Shown here piece after piece: positions 34,843-45,600 of a DNA stretch of 64,000 nt. The stretch lies in contig JADJYT010000007.1 in NCBI GenBank assembly GCA_016719635.1, positions 242,746 through 306,745 of the forward strand. Reading direction: 5' to 3'. The stretch's first letter is position 1; the number at the start of each line of letters is the position of its first letter. The translations under genes were made by a program, and so were the position numbers. The stretch is from Sphingobacteriales bacterium (GTDB lineage: Bacteria > Bacteroidota > Bacteroidia > Chitinophagales > JADIYW01). The notes beneath the pieces were generated by a model. It saw only the letters and a program-made list of their open reading frames with translations. It did not search any database and was not told the DNA's origin.

Positions 34843-36273
34843 ATGCTGTTCAACTCGATAGAATTTCTTTTGTTTTTTCCCATAGTCAGTATTCTGTATT
34901 ATTTGCTGCCGCACAAATACCGGTGGCTGCATCTGTTGCTCGCCAGCTGTGTCTTTTACATGTTCTTTATTCCGGTGTATATCCTGATTCTCTTTTTCAC
35001 CATCCTCATCGATTATTTCGCCGGGATATTGCTGGAAGAAACAAAATCCGGCAGAAAAAAGATTTACCTCATCGCCAGCCTGGTAGCCAATATCGGGGTG
35101 CTGGCCGTGTTCAAGTATTTTAATTTTTTTATAGATAACATGAATACCCTGCTGCAGGGGTTGCACCTAACGACTCAGGCGCTTCCGTTTCTGAAAATCA
35201 TCCTGCCGATAGGCTTGTCCTTCCATACCTTTCAGGCCATGAGCTATACGATAGAAGTCTATCGCGGCAACCAGAAAGCGGAACGGCATTTTGGGTATTA
35301 TGCCCTGTATGTCATGTTTTATCCTCAGCTGGTAGCCGGACCGATTGAACGCCCGCAGCATATCATCCATCAGTTGCATGAAGAAAAGAAGTTTGAGTAC
35401 GCTTCCGTTGTCAGCGGGTTGAGGCTGATGTTATGGGGCTTCTTTAAGAAATGTGTGGTGGCGGATAAGATTGCCCTGCTGGCAGATCCCGTTTTTTTCA
35501 AGCCGGAATTGTTTCATGGGTTTCCGATGTTGATTGCCGCGTTGTCTTTCTCCATACAGATATATTGTGATTTTTCGGGTTATTCCGACATTGCGCGCGG
35601 TTCTGCCAGAACGATGGGCATTCAGCTGATGCAGAATTTCAATGTGCCCTATATCAGTAGGAGTATCGATGAATTCTGGAAGCGCTGGCATATCTCTCTT
35701 TCCTCCTGGTTCAGGGATTATCTGTATATCCCGCTGGGCGGCAACCGCGTTTCGGAAAACAGGCGCTATTTCAATGTGTTTGTGGTGTTTCTGCTGAGCG
35801 GGTTGTGGCATGGCGACAACTGGACATTTATCGTCTGGGGGGCAATGCATGGCAGTTTTATTATGCTGGCATTGTGGAGGGATAAATTATTTCCCCATCT
35901 TAAAATGCCGACATTCATGCAGTGGCTGTCGACATTTACTTTAGTAGTTATTGCATGGGTTTTCTTCCGTGCGGATACGATCAGCGAAGCCAGTTATGTA
36001 ATTAAGCATAGCCTGAGCGGAGTGCTGCACCCGGTTACTTATTTAATGAAAGGATATGCGTATATCAAATTCTGGAAATTTACCGGTGTGGATATGCTCG
36101 TTTTATCGCTGGCCGTGTTTCTGTTGTTTTATGTAGAACAAAAATCGAATATTCAGGAATGGCTGCAGCAAAAGCCGGTATGGTTCCGGTGGAATATCTA
36201 TTTTTGGATGACGGTTTGTATTGTCTTATTCGGTGTGTTTGACAGCCGCCAGTTTATTTATTTCCAGTTCTGA
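34843..36273 (+). CDS. MBOAT O-acyltransferase, copy 2 (AlgI-like)
   Basis: 476 residues, intact, about 11 TM helices. It starts MLFNSIEFLLFFPIVSILYY, as does copy 1. Seen: LSFHTFQAMSYTIEVYRG, MFYPQLVAGPIERPQHI, YCDFSGYSDIARGSART, FWKRWHISLSSWFRDYLYIP with the first conserved histidine and LSGLWHGDNW with the catalytic one, ending FDSRQFIYFQF. It passes an acyl group across the membrane to a periplasmic SGNH partner, which is the next gene (one-base overlap). First gene of the plus-strand unit 34843-41717. Confidence 0.93.
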   Translation: MLFNSIEFLLFFPIVSILYYLLPHKYRWLHLLLASCVFYMFFIPVYILILFFTILIDYFAGILLEETKSGRKKIYLIASLVANIGVLAVFKYFNFFIDNMNTLLQGLHLTTQALPFLKIILPIGLSFHTFQAMSYTIEVYRGNQKAERHFGYYALYVMFYPQLVAGPIERPQHIIHQLHEEKKFEYASVVSGLRLMLWGFFKKCVVADKIALLADPVFFKPELFHGFPMLIAALSFSIQIYCDFSGYSDIARGSARTMGIQLMQNFNVPYISRSIDEFWKRWHISLSSWFRDYLYIPLGGNRVSENRRYFNVFVVFLLSGLWHGDNWTFIVWGAMHGSFIMLALWRDKLFPHLKMPTFMQWLSTFTLVVIAWVFFRADTISEASYVIKHSLSGVLHPVTYLMKGYAYIKFWKFTGVDMLVLSLAVFLLFYVEQKSNIQEWLQQKPVWFRWNIYFWMTVCIVLFGVFDSRQFIYFQF

Positions 36274-37229
36274 TGCGGAAGTTTGGTGTAAAAATAGGAT
36301 TGTATCTGGTGTTGTTCCTCGGAATAATAGCGGGAGGTATTTTATTGCCGCCTACCAATACCAACAACATACTTTTTTCATTGCAGGATAAACATAAGAT
36401 CATCGACAGCCTGCAGCAGAAATATCCGTCTACACCATTGGTATATTGGGTGGGTGGCTCAAACGTCAATTTCGGGATAGACAGCAGGCTGATTTCCGAC
36501 TCGCTGCAGCTGTCGTGTGTCAATACGGCTGTTCACGGCGGTCTGGGGTTGAAGTTTCAATTGAATAATGCCCTGCGTTATGCACGAAAAGGGGATATCG
36601 TGGTGCTGATGCCGGAGTATGAAAATTTCTGGGACTTTAATAATGAAATGGCTGACGGACAGTGTGAACTGCTGCATACCATCATGGATGTGTATCCCGA
36701 TGGCAAAAAGCTGATAGAGCCGAAGCAGTGGAATAAGATGCTGATGTACCTGCCGCGCTATCTGCACGATAAGTATATTCAGTATCTGCCCACCAATTAC
36801 AGGAAACGCAATAAGACAGACCTGGGTGCATATACCCGCCATAATTATAATGCATATGGTGATGCCATACTGCATTTGGATAAAAATCCAGTTCCATTCC
36901 TGGCCATGCCCAAATTGGGTGCGCCCATCAATGGAGAAATACTGGAATATCTGATTCGGAAGGACGGGGAGTTTCATTCCCGGGGAATACGATTCTGTAT
37001 TTTGTTTCCGGGCTATCAGCAGACATCTTACAAGAACAACCTGGCGGCCATTCATGAACTGCACCAGCGGTTGAGGGATACCGGTTTGCCGGTTATAGGA
37101 AACCCCGGCCGTTACATTTTTGACGATTCATTATTTTACGATACTTACTATCATCTGAACAGGCAAGCAAGAGAAATAAGGAGTATATTCGTAGCACAAG
37201 ATCTGAAAACCTGTGTGGCAGAAAATTAA
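36273..37229 (+). CDS. SGNH-type O-acyltransferase partner protein, copy 2
   Basis: 318 residues. A signal anchor at about 5-24 is followed by VYWVGGSNVNFGIDSR, with likely nucleophile Ser63 in the GGSN block, then CVNTAVHGGLGLKFQ and a C-terminal TYYHLNRQARE with the catalytic-histidine region. Same architecture as copy 1 (25575-26663) but only distantly similar in sequence. Coupled to the MBOAT gene upstream (one-base overlap) and overlapping the next gene by 17 bases. It likely completes O-acylation of the exported polysaccharide. Confidence 0.72.
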   Translation: MRKFGVKIGLYLVLFLGIIAGGILLPPTNTNNILFSLQDKHKIIDSLQQKYPSTPLVYWVGGSNVNFGIDSRLISDSLQLSCVNTAVHGGLGLKFQLNNALRYARKGDIVVLMPEYENFWDFNNEMADGQCELLHTIMDVYPDGKKLIEPKQWNKMLMYLPRYLHDKYIQYLPTNYRKRNKTDLGAYTRHNYNAYGDAILHLDKNPVPFLAMPKLGAPINGEILEYLIRKDGEFHSRGIRFCILFPGYQQTSYKNNLAAIHELHQRLRDTGLPVIGNPGRYIFDDSLFYDTYYHLNRQAREIRSIFVAQDLKTCVAEN

Positions 37230-38864
37230 TAAGTACGAAGAAAAAAATCACCTGCGATGGAATGTATTTACCATGGTGGGTATACTGTTAATTATCATCT
37301 GCGGCATTAGAATTACACATGGATTGCAGCGGTATATGGATGTCTTGTTTTGGGACGAAGCATTGTACCTGAGCAGGGGTGTCCAGCTTTTTGACCAGAT
37401 ACCCAAGACCTGGGGCCCGTCTTATTCGTTGTGGTACAAGTTACTGTCTTTCTTCGTCCAAGACAGACTGGAACTTTATTATTTTAATTTTTCGCTTACC
37501 ACTATTCTGATCTGTATTGCATTTTTTTTACTGCTGTTGTCCTGCGGCGTGCAGCGGGTGCTGGCATTTATCCTCTCCATCTTCTTTCTGTCCACGTTCA
37601 TCAATATGCCCTTGTGGCCGAGGGTTTCCCATTTCTGTATCATAGTACTGATTGCCGGTATTATTGTTGCTAAATACCAGAAGTCGCTGCTGGAAAAGCT
37701 GGCGGTACTTTCCATCGCGCTGTTTGTTTGTGCGTATGCCAGGCCGGAAATGTTCCTTCCATTTATTGTTTTTTTTGTTCTGACCATCCTCTTCTTTTTT
37801 ATAAATATCCGTCAAGTGCAGAGCAAGCAGTGGCTGCTGATGGCAGGACTGACTGTGCTGGTTGTCTTTATCATTTATTTTTTTAAAACCCCCTTTAATA
37901 ACGGAGATACAGGAAGAGGGCTCAGGGTGTTCCTGCAGCACTATGCATGGAATCATACAGAATGGAACCATCTGCAGAATGTTTTCTGGCTGGACTTTCC
38001 GGATATCATACAGCAGCACTTTAAGGATGCTTCTTCTTTGCCTGCCATCATCCATTCCAATCCTGCAGCTTTCGAGCAGCATATTGTTTCCAATATCACC
38101 AATTATGGAATTCAGATGGGCAAGATATTTATCAGCTTTTTTGCGCCCGTTTTACAAAAGACTTACATTGGTTATGTTTCATGGTGAGTGCCATGCTGTT
38201 TATTGTTTATTTTACATTTACCAAAACGTCCAAAGACAAAAGAAAACGATTTAAGGCATTGGCTACAGACAATATACTGACATTAACTGTTCTCTTCTTT
38301 TTTGCCGTTCCCTCCTTCATGGCCAGTATATATGCATACCCGCGTCAGCACTATCTGTTGCTGCAGGTGCCTCTTTTGCTGTTGCTGACCGGGTTGGCCA
38401 TATCCTCGGTATCTGTGGAGATTGAAAAATCCCTGCAGAAAATCACGGTGGTCGGAGCCATCTGGTTCTTTGTTACGCCGGAAGCGGAAGACTTCCACTA
38501 TTTTAGCTTATTCCGTCAGGAAGAAAGCTTGTGCAATCTGAAGACAGTCCGGTTTATCAAAAATAATTTTACGACCAAAGACAGTGTCCGTGTATTTGAT
38601 GCAGAGGGTTATATGACGAATCTGTTGCCTTCCAATTTTACCAATTACAATGAAGTGTATTACAGAAATCGGAATATCGTGCTGAGCGATTTCCTGAAAG
38701 CACACGATTTTGATATCATTTATAAAACGCCCACCCTGACGATGTTAAATAATGTTCAGAAAGATACCGCCTTGTTTAATTTTTTGAGGAATCCGGAGCA
38801 ATATGGATATTATGAGCAAAAAACAGGTAATTTTACGCCTGTTTTGTTGTTAAAGAAGAAATAA
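37213..38864 (+). pseudogene. Multi-TM glycosyltransferase-like membrane protein, frameshifted
   Basis: The N-terminal frame (37213-38187) encodes TM helices and a periplasmic-type motif DVLFWDEALYLSRGVQLFDQ that resembles the D-E catalytic loop of GT39/ArnT/DUF2029-like GT-C enzymes. It ends at TYIGYVSW. The frame then moves by one base near 38178-38181 and continues MVSAMLFIVYFTFTKTSKDK through two or three more TM segments to a soluble C-terminal domain ending in TPVLLLKKK at 38864. The whole would be about 550 residues, normal for a GT-C protein. One missing base explains the break. Overlaps its neighbours by 17 bases and one base. Confidence 0.65.
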
Positions 38865-40189
38865 TGAATTTCGCCTACAAGCCTTTATATACAAGAGACC
38901 AGCCTTTGTTTGAGCTGAGGGTGTTTGGCTTGTTTCTATTTAGTTTGTTATTTACCAGCAATATCCTGCTTCAGTTCAAATCTGCCAGTGGTGCCATAGG
39001 GATGATTATGATTATGGGTATGCCCTTTATTTTTATTTCTACGGGCATCTATTATTATTACAAAGTGTTTAAGTTGCGGCAGCTCAATATGCTGGATGTC
39101 ATCATTTTCATCAGTTTATTGCTTCCGCTGTACAATGCCATTGTAATCAACATCGTTTTAGACGTCAAAATACTCAAATCGCTCTTTAACCTGTCTGCAC
39201 GCTTTTTTATTGTAATGGTCAGTCTGGTGTATTATGCCATCCGTTCCAACAAGATTACCATCAAGCAGTATATTTACGCCAACATCTTGCTTTGCTGGTT
39301 CTGCTTGCTGTTGTATACCTATGTTTCGCTCACGATTCCGCCGGAAACGTTTAAGGATTCATTGGGAGACGGGTTGGTGGGATACAATCCATCAAAGGGA
39401 GGATATATCTATCGTTTTTCAAGTGCGTTCCTGATTTTCGGCATGGTATATTATTTCCTGGACTATGTACTCAAGAACAATAAGACCAGCCTGATATTCT
39501 GGATGCTCCTGATGTCCTATCAGCTGTTCATCGACAAAGGACGGATTGAGCTGGTTTCGGAAATTACACCGATGTTTCTGTTCATGTTTGTTACCCTGAA
39601 ATGGCATAACATCATTAAAAAACTGCTTACCATAGCGGCCATAGCCGGAGTGGTCATTATCATCGCTTATTATATCAATCCGAAAATACTGTCCTTCACG
39701 GCGGATATGTATATCATGTTCATCAAGTTCTTCCTCGGCAAGAAAACCGGAGAGGGTTCCGCCGATATGCGATGGACGGAGATGGCGCATGTCTATAATT
39801 ATTTTTTAAAGCATCCGCAGCACATCTTCTTCGGGATAGGTGTGCCTAAACGGGAGCTGATGCTGGTAACTGTAGGAGATGTGATCCTTTCTGATATAGG
39901 AATTGTGGGCGGTTTGTTGTCTCAGGGAATTGTGGGGTTGATTTTTATTTACTCTTTTTTCTTACATCCTTTTTATGTGTGGCGCAAGGTGAAATACTAC
40001 AAATACGATGTGTTGTTTAATACCGGTCTGTTGGGATGCGGGGTTGTATTTATTCAGTCTTTTTTTTCTGGCGGGATATTCTTCAGCCCTTTCGCCTTGC
40101 TGCTCTTTATGTTGATTGTGGAATATTTCCGGATTAAGGAGAAGTTCTACTGGAAAGAGCAGGCGCTTAATCCATCACAAACAGTATGA
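38864..40189 (+). CDS. O-antigen ligase/polymerase-like membrane protein
   Basis: 441 residues with about 10-11 TM helices. A large loop carries GEGSADMRWTEMAHVYNYFL followed by KHPQHIFFGIGVPKRELM, the R...HP..GxG pattern of Wzy_C/O-antigen ligase family proteins. It probably polymerises repeat units or ligates glycan to an acceptor. Its start overlaps the stop of the upstream gene by one base and its end overlaps the glycosidase gene by four (ATGA), so the five genes 34843-41717 form one unit. Confidence 0.75.
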   Translation: MNFAYKPLYTRDQPLFELRVFGLFLFSLLFTSNILLQFKSASGAIGMIMIMGMPFIFISTGIYYYYKVFKLRQLNMLDVIIFISLLLPLYNAIVINIVLDVKILKSLFNLSARFFIVMVSLVYYAIRSNKITIKQYIYANILLCWFCLLLYTYVSLTIPPETFKDSLGDGLVGYNPSKGGYIYRFSSAFLIFGMVYYFLDYVLKNNKTSLIFWMLLMSYQLFIDKGRIELVSEITPMFLFMFVTLKWHNIIKKLLTIAAIAGVVIIIAYYINPKILSFTADMYIMFIKFFLGKKTGEGSADMRWTEMAHVYNYFLKHPQHIFFGIGVPKRELMLVTVGDVILSDIGIVGGLLSQGIVGLIFIYSFFLHPFYVWRKVKYYKYDVLFNTGLLGCGVVFIQSFFSGGIFFSPFALLLFMLIVEYFRIKEKFYWKEQALNPSQTV

Positions 40190-41717
40190 ACAGAAAGTAC
40201 AAAATGGCGATAGTGCTGTTGCTGGCAGTTTTTATGTTGCGCATCTGTTTGTCAAAAGATAAGAAAAAGGAAGATAATTTATTTTCTGGCACATCGGCTG
40301 TGGTTCCGGTCGTTATTACACCAAAAGAACAAATTTTTGCCTTGCCCGTGCATCCGGGAATATTCGGTATCAATATCGGATTTGCCTTCAAGCGGGAGCT
40401 GGATAAGGATTCCGGATTTGTGCAGCTGCTGCGTGCCCTGCATCCGAATTCACTGCGCTTTCCGGGTGGTACGGTGGCCAACTATTATCATCCGAAGTTG
40501 CCGGTGTATGGTTATAAGCTCGGTGAAATCCCGCCGGGATTGGGTACGCTGTTTATGGAACAATCCAGGCGTTCGGAAAACATCCTGTATAATTTTATCC
40601 GGCTTGCGAAGTCCGTGAATACGGGAGTCGTGTACTGTGCCAATGTGTATACCGGCACCACAGCCGAAGTCCTTTTTGTAATTGAGGAGCTAAAGAGAAA
40701 CAAGATCCCCATTTTAGGGGTGGAGCTGGGAAATGAATTTTGCCTGATGGAATACCGCAATAAGTTTCCGAATGCAAAGGTGTATATTGATAAGATAAAG
40801 GCTACGGCTGCGGCTGTCAGAAACAAATACCCCGACCTGAAGATAGTGGTGATTGGCGGCGACGGGGTGCCTGCCGGTGAGACGAATGCCAGAAGCAAGT
40901 TTATGCGCGGATGGAATGACGTGATGAGCAGAGTGAATTTTTACCATGCATTCACCTGGCATCCTTATCAGGATTGTCCTCCGTGTGACAATGATGCCTA
41001 TTTTGATAATGTGTACACGAAGAATATGAACACGCTTGCACCACAGGCTACCAATTATTTATTCGGTTTGGGCGGTCATCTCATGCAGCAGTATGGCCCC
41101 AATAGAAAACTCTGGATAACGGAATGGAATCTGGGCAATCTTACGTTTTTGGATAACACGTTTTTACAGGGAGCATACGTCTTTGAAAATTTCCTGACCA
41201 TGGCAGACCTGAACGTGCGGTACAATAATTATATTGAAGTGACCAATCTGCATTCCATCGATGGATTGATTACCATACAAAAAGGGAAGTTGAAACCTTT
41301 ATTGTCTAACGGGATAGATATGGCTACAGTCCAGTATTATGCCTTTCAGTTTTTGGCGAGTACAATGAACAGGAACACATACAGAGGTACTGAGTTTATT
41401 GCCACAGCGGATACTTCATTGGGGCGTAAATTGGTTTGTCAGTCATACATGAATAAAGAAGAACATAAGACCTATATTTATTTTGTCAATCGTTCCGGTA
41501 AAAGATTCAGTTGACGGTAAATGCACCCGTGAAGTCAAGAGTGCTGTTGAGAGCCATAGAGGCCGAGTTTCCCTACGCCACTGCCGGCAAAACGTACTAC
41601 GAGAAAGATTACCCCGATAAATTAAAGCCGGTAAGCTATCGGGATGAATTGCTGAACTCCAAAACGGTAACGCTGATGCCTTATGCATTCGGTTACGTTA
41701 CTTTCAGTAACGAATAA
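40186..41717 (+). pseudogene. Clan-A-like glycoside hydrolase, frameshifted near C-terminus
   Basis: An N-terminal anchor or lipid-like segment (IVLLLAVFMLRICLS) precedes a TIM-barrel-type glycosidase: NSLRFPGGTVANYYH, GVELGNEF with the acid/base glutamate, and RKLWITEWNLG with the nucleophile glutamate. These fit clan A enzymes such as GH51 or GH79, though I cannot name the family. The frame breaks near 41503-41508; the continuation QLTVNAPVKSRVLLRAIEAE to GYVTFSNE at 41717 is the expected C-terminal beta domain. One missing base restores about 510 residues. As last gene of the polymerase unit it may trim or release the polymer, as AlgL-type enzymes do in alginate systems; inference. Confidence 0.7.
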
Positions 41718-41744
41718 AGATTCACCTTTTTCTATTTGCGGAGA

Positions 41745-43131
41745 TTAACGCATCACCTGCTTTACCAACCCCAGTTTGCCTACATATGGCGGGTAGCGCA
41801 GCGGCACATCCGGCCAGGTCACTTTATTGGTGACTGCCTTGTAATGGGTAAAGGTATCAAAGCTGAATTTTCCATGATAAGCGCCAATTCCACTGTTGCC
41901 CACGCCGCCAAATGGCAAGTCGGGGTTCACGAAATGGGAAATGGTATCGTTCACACAACCTCCGCCGAACTGAACGGTGTTCAGGCATTTTTGCTGGTTC
42001 GCATAATTATTGGAGAATACATAAAACGCCAGCGGTTTCTCGAATTGCTTTACAATTGAAATAGCCTCGTCAATGGAGTGGATGGTCAGTACCGGCAGTA
42101 TAGGGCCGAATATTTCGTCATTCATCAGCGGGTGTTCCAGGCTGTCAATCTCAATTAAGGTGGGTGCTATGTATCTCGTTTCCAGCATCGGTTTTGCCGC
42201 CTACGATGATAGCACCGTCTTTAATCATGGCTGCCAGCCGTTGAAAATGCCGGTCATTGATGATGCGCGGGTAATCGGCACTGTCCTGAGGGTTGGTGCC
42301 GTAAAAATCTTTCACACTTTTTGCAAAAGCCTTGTAGAATTTATCCTTCACCTCTTCGTGCAGCAGCAGATAATCAGGTGCTACGCAGGTTTGTCCGCCG
42401 TTTAGGAATTTTCCCCAGGCGATACGCCTTGCCGCCACTTCGATATCCGCCTGTTTGTCGACGATGCAGGGGCTTTTTCCGCCCAGTTCCAAAGTGGCAG
42501 GCGTTAAAAATTCGGCCGCAGCCCGGGCAATGGTTTTGCCGATTTCCACGCCGCCGGTAAAGAAGATATAATCATAGCGTAGGGCAAGCATCTCCTTATT
42601 GTCAGAGTGTTCATCCAGCACGGAGATATAATTTTCATTAAACGTTTCGCTGATGATCTTTTCGATTACGTGATAGGTGTGTATGGCAGCCCTCGGCGGC
42701 TTGATGATGCAGGTGTTGCCCGCCGCTATGGCGCCCACCACAGGAGCCAATGTCAGTTGAAACGGATAATTCCACGCACCGATGACGAGGGTGACTCCAT
42801 AAGGATCCGGATAGATGTAATTGCGGGACGGGAAATTGGCAATCGTATCTTTCACCAGCTGAGGGGTTGCCCATTTTTTGATATGTTTCAGCATCAGGCT
42901 GATTTCCTCGTACACAATTCCAATTTCGGTGGCGAAAGCCTCGAATTTCGATTTCTTGAAATCTGCATTCAGTGCTGCATAGATGTCCTCTTCATGCTGC
43001 TGAATCGCTTTTTTGAATTTCTTCAGTTGCTCGATGCGGAACTCTATATCCCGTGTCGCATTGCTTTCAAAAAAATCCCGCTGTTTTTGTAAAACATCGG
43101 ATATATCGGAGGTTGTCTTTGTCGTTGCCAT
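41745..43131 (-). pseudogene. Aldehyde dehydrogenase (class 3 type), frameshifted
   Basis: From the ATG at 43131 (MATTKTTSDISDVLQKQRDF) the protein shows VTLVIGAWNYPFQLTLAPVV, FTGGVEIGKTIARAAAEF, TPATLELGGKSPCIVD with the general-base glutamate and NGGQTCVAPDYLLL with the catalytic cysteine. After GGKT the frame changes: removing one base near 42186 continues LETRYIAPTLIEIDSLEHPL, IFGPILPVL, FGGGCVNDTISHF and the end VGKLGLVKQVMR. Combined length is about 460 residues, as for membrane-associated class 3 aldehyde dehydrogenases that oxidise fatty or long-chain aldehydes. The upstream reading frame is continuous with the SDR gene. Confidence 0.82.
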
Positions 43132-44004
43132 AATAATGATTTTATAGGCTATTTTCACTTTGCTTTTTTTCTCCGGCACGCGTTCTTCTATTGGTCTGCC
43201 TTCAAAACTGCTCATGGAATCATAAACACCCAGCCAGCCTGCAACTTTGTCGAAGACACGGGTTGGGAATACGCCCTTCAGAAACGGAACAATATTTACA
43301 TTTTCAGGTTCCATCAGCAAGATATCATTCTTCCGGATGGCTTTAATCACTTTGGTACAGATGTCATCCGGCTGTAATAATGGAAATAACAGCGGTGCCT
43401 TCACGCCTTTGAACATGCCGGTGTCAATATAGCTCGGACATACGGTGGTAACGTGTAAATCCGGCCCTTCCATTTCCAGTTCCATACGTAAGCTTTCGCT
43501 CCAGCCCAATACCGCCCACTTGCTGGATGCGTAGACAGAGCCTTTTGGTAAAGGAATCAACGCGGAAGCAGAGGCGATATTGACCACATGCCCTTTGCGC
43601 TGTTTGATCATATCTTTCAGAAAAACCCGTGTCACATGCATCACGCCGTTCACATTGATGGAGATAGTCTTATCTATGTCTTTTGCTGAATACTCCCAGA
43701 AAGAATGTTTTCCGGCAACGATGCCCGCATTATTGATGAGTATGTCCACATTGCCTATTTCCAGCAACACTTCGGTCGCCGATTTTTCAATGTCATGGGT
43801 GTGTGACACATCTACCACAAACGTATGTACGTTTTTATAGCCTTTGGAAGAAAATTCCTTTTGTGTCTTGTGCAGGTTCTCTTCGTTGATATCCCAGATG
43901 ATGAGATTGGCTGCCCCTTCCTGCAGGCATTTCAGCGCCATCAGTTTTCCGATTCCGTTTGCGCCGCCCGTTACTAAAACGTTGGCTCCTCTGATTTGTG
44001 ACAT
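43132..44004 (-). CDS. Short-chain dehydrogenase/reductase
   Basis: About 290 residues. The NAD(P)-binding loop VLVTGGANGIGKLMALKC opens the protein; DVDILINNAGIV-type NNAG is present, and the catalytic set is SASALIPLPKGSVYASSKWA (Ser, Tyr, Lys). The C-terminal part (DDICTKVIKAIRKNDILLME) fits SDRs acting on retinol-like or long-chain hydroxy/keto substrates. The frame runs without a stop into the aldehyde dehydrogenase ATG (43131), either a true fusion or loss of the stop by an indel; an alternative frame would stop with TAA about 15 bases earlier. The oxidoreductase pair probably handles a lipid alcohol/aldehyde. Confidence 0.82.
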
Positions 44005-44094
44005 ATGATTGTTTTTAGGTCTTTAAATTTAGCAGAAATAGCTCATTTATTCAGGATTTAAACTATTTAATTTATCTATTGTTTAGAGTGAGTA

Positions 44095-45600
44095 ATGAAA
44101 GTAGGTATAATCGGTTCCGGGATAGCAGGATTGGCCAGTGCCATCAGAATGGCAGTACGGGGTTATGAAGTTCATGTATTTGAAGTCAACAGTTATCCCG
44201 GCGGGAAACTTTGTGAGATACAGGTGGGCGATTATCGATTTGATGCCGGCCCGAGTTTGTTTACGATGCCCGAATATTTTGAAGAGTTGTTCGCTTTAGC
44301 CGGAAAAAACTTTACGGATTACTGTCCGTACCGGAGATTAGATACGATTACCCATTATTTTTACAGTGATGGCACTAAATTTAAGACATTTGCGGATGTG
44401 GAGCAATCCGCGCAGGAGATGCAGGAAAAGCTGGGTATAAACAAAGAGGTGGTTATTGCGCACCTTAACAGAAGCAAGAAGATCTTTGACCTGACATCGG
44501 ATACCTTCCTGCATCGTTCCATTCACACCTTCCAGAATATATCTGCACTGGATTTATTAAGGCTCGGTACACAGATAGGTGCACTGGATTTATTCAGTAC
44601 GATGCATGAAACGAATGAGAAGAAGCTCAAAAATGAAAAAGCGGTTCAGTATTTCGACCGTTTTGCTACCTATAACGGGTCAAACCCCTACGAGGCGCCT
44701 GGAACATTGAATATCATTCCGCATCTGGAACACCATATAGGTGCCTTTTTTCCGGAAGGAGGCATGGTCGCCCTATCACGGTCCTGCTGGCAGCTGGCCG
44801 TGGAACTGGGCGTGCATTTTCATTTCAACACCAGGGTGAAAGAGATTGTCGTAGAAAAGAATAAAGTTGCAGGAATCAGATACAATAATGTTGAGCGTGT
44901 CAATAACAAGCATACAGATATTTCACAGGTAGAATTTATGCCGGTAGATTTGGTTATCAGTAATATGGATGTGGCCTATACCTACCGCCAGCTGATGCCC
45001 AATCAGAAACATCCGGAAAAAACCCTCAACCAGCCTAGGGCACTGTCAGCAATGGTCTTTTACCTCGGTATCAAAAAAGAATTTTCGGAACTGGGGCTGC
45101 ACAATATTTTCTTCAGCAGAAATTATAAGGAAGAGTTTGATGCTTTCTTCCAGCGACAAACCATGAATGATGATTTAACAGTATATGTCAATATCTCTTC
45201 CAAATATGTAAAATCAGATGCTCCGGAAGGCTGTGAAAACTGGTTTGTAATGGTAAATACGCCGCCGCAAAACGGGCAGGATTGGGACTCACTAATAGCG
45301 GCTACGAGAAAGAATGTGTTGAAAAAACTGAGCCTAACCCTGGGCGAGGATATCGAATCATTGATAGAAGTGGAAGATATTCTGGAGCCTCGGATAATTG
45401 AAACCAGAAACCTGTCCTGGCAAGGTTCGTTGTACGGAAACAGTTCCAACAACAAGTTTGCCGCATTTTTACGACACGCAAATTTCAGTAATACCATAAA
45501 AGGTGTGTATTTTTGCGGAGGCAGTGTGCACCCCGGAGGCGGAATTCCGTTGTGTGTCCTGTCAGCAAAGATTGTAGATGAACTCATTCCTGCCCAATAA
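44095..45600 (+). CDS. Phytoene-desaturase-family carotenoid desaturase (CrtI/CrtD-like)
   Basis: 501 residues. FAD-binding GIIGSGIAGLASAIRMAVRG followed by EVHVFEVNSYPGGKL at the N-terminus, YRFDAGPSLFTMPEYF, and the C-terminal carotenoid-desaturase signature GGSVHPGGGIPLCVLSAKIV. CrtI-type enzymes desaturate phytoene; CrtD-type ones desaturate 1-hydroxy-carotenoids at C-3,4. The overlap by 23 bases with a CruF-like hydratase gene favours the CrtD role. No phytoene synthase, lycopene cyclase or ketolase gene is in the window. Confidence 0.85.
   Translation: MKVGIIGSGIAGLASAIRMAVRGYEVHVFEVNSYPGGKLCEIQVGDYRFDAGPSLFTMPEYFEELFALAGKNFTDYCPYRRLDTITHYFYSDGTKFKTFADVEQSAQEMQEKLGINKEVVIAHLNRSKKIFDLTSDTFLHRSIHTFQNISALDLLRLGTQIGALDLFSTMHETNEKKLKNEKAVQYFDRFATYNGSNPYEAPGTLNIIPHLEHHIGAFFPEGGMVALSRSCWQLAVELGVHFHFNTRVKEIVVEKNKVAGIRYNNVERVNNKHTDISQVEFMPVDLVISNMDVAYTYRQLMPNQKHPEKTLNQPRALSAMVFYLGIKKEFSELGLHNIFFSRNYKEEFDAFFQRQTMNDDLTVYVNISSKYVKSDAPEGCENWFVMVNTPPQNGQDWDSLIAATRKNVLKKLSLTLGEDIESLIEVEDILEPRIIETRNLSWQGSLYGNSSNNKFAAFLRHANFSNTIKGVYFCGGSVHPGGGIPLCVLSAKIVDELIPAQ

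Noticed and set aside
36459..37064. 201-codon minus-strand ORF over the second SGNH gene
   Set aside because: Antisense to a coding sequence with a clear family pattern; composition is not protein-like.
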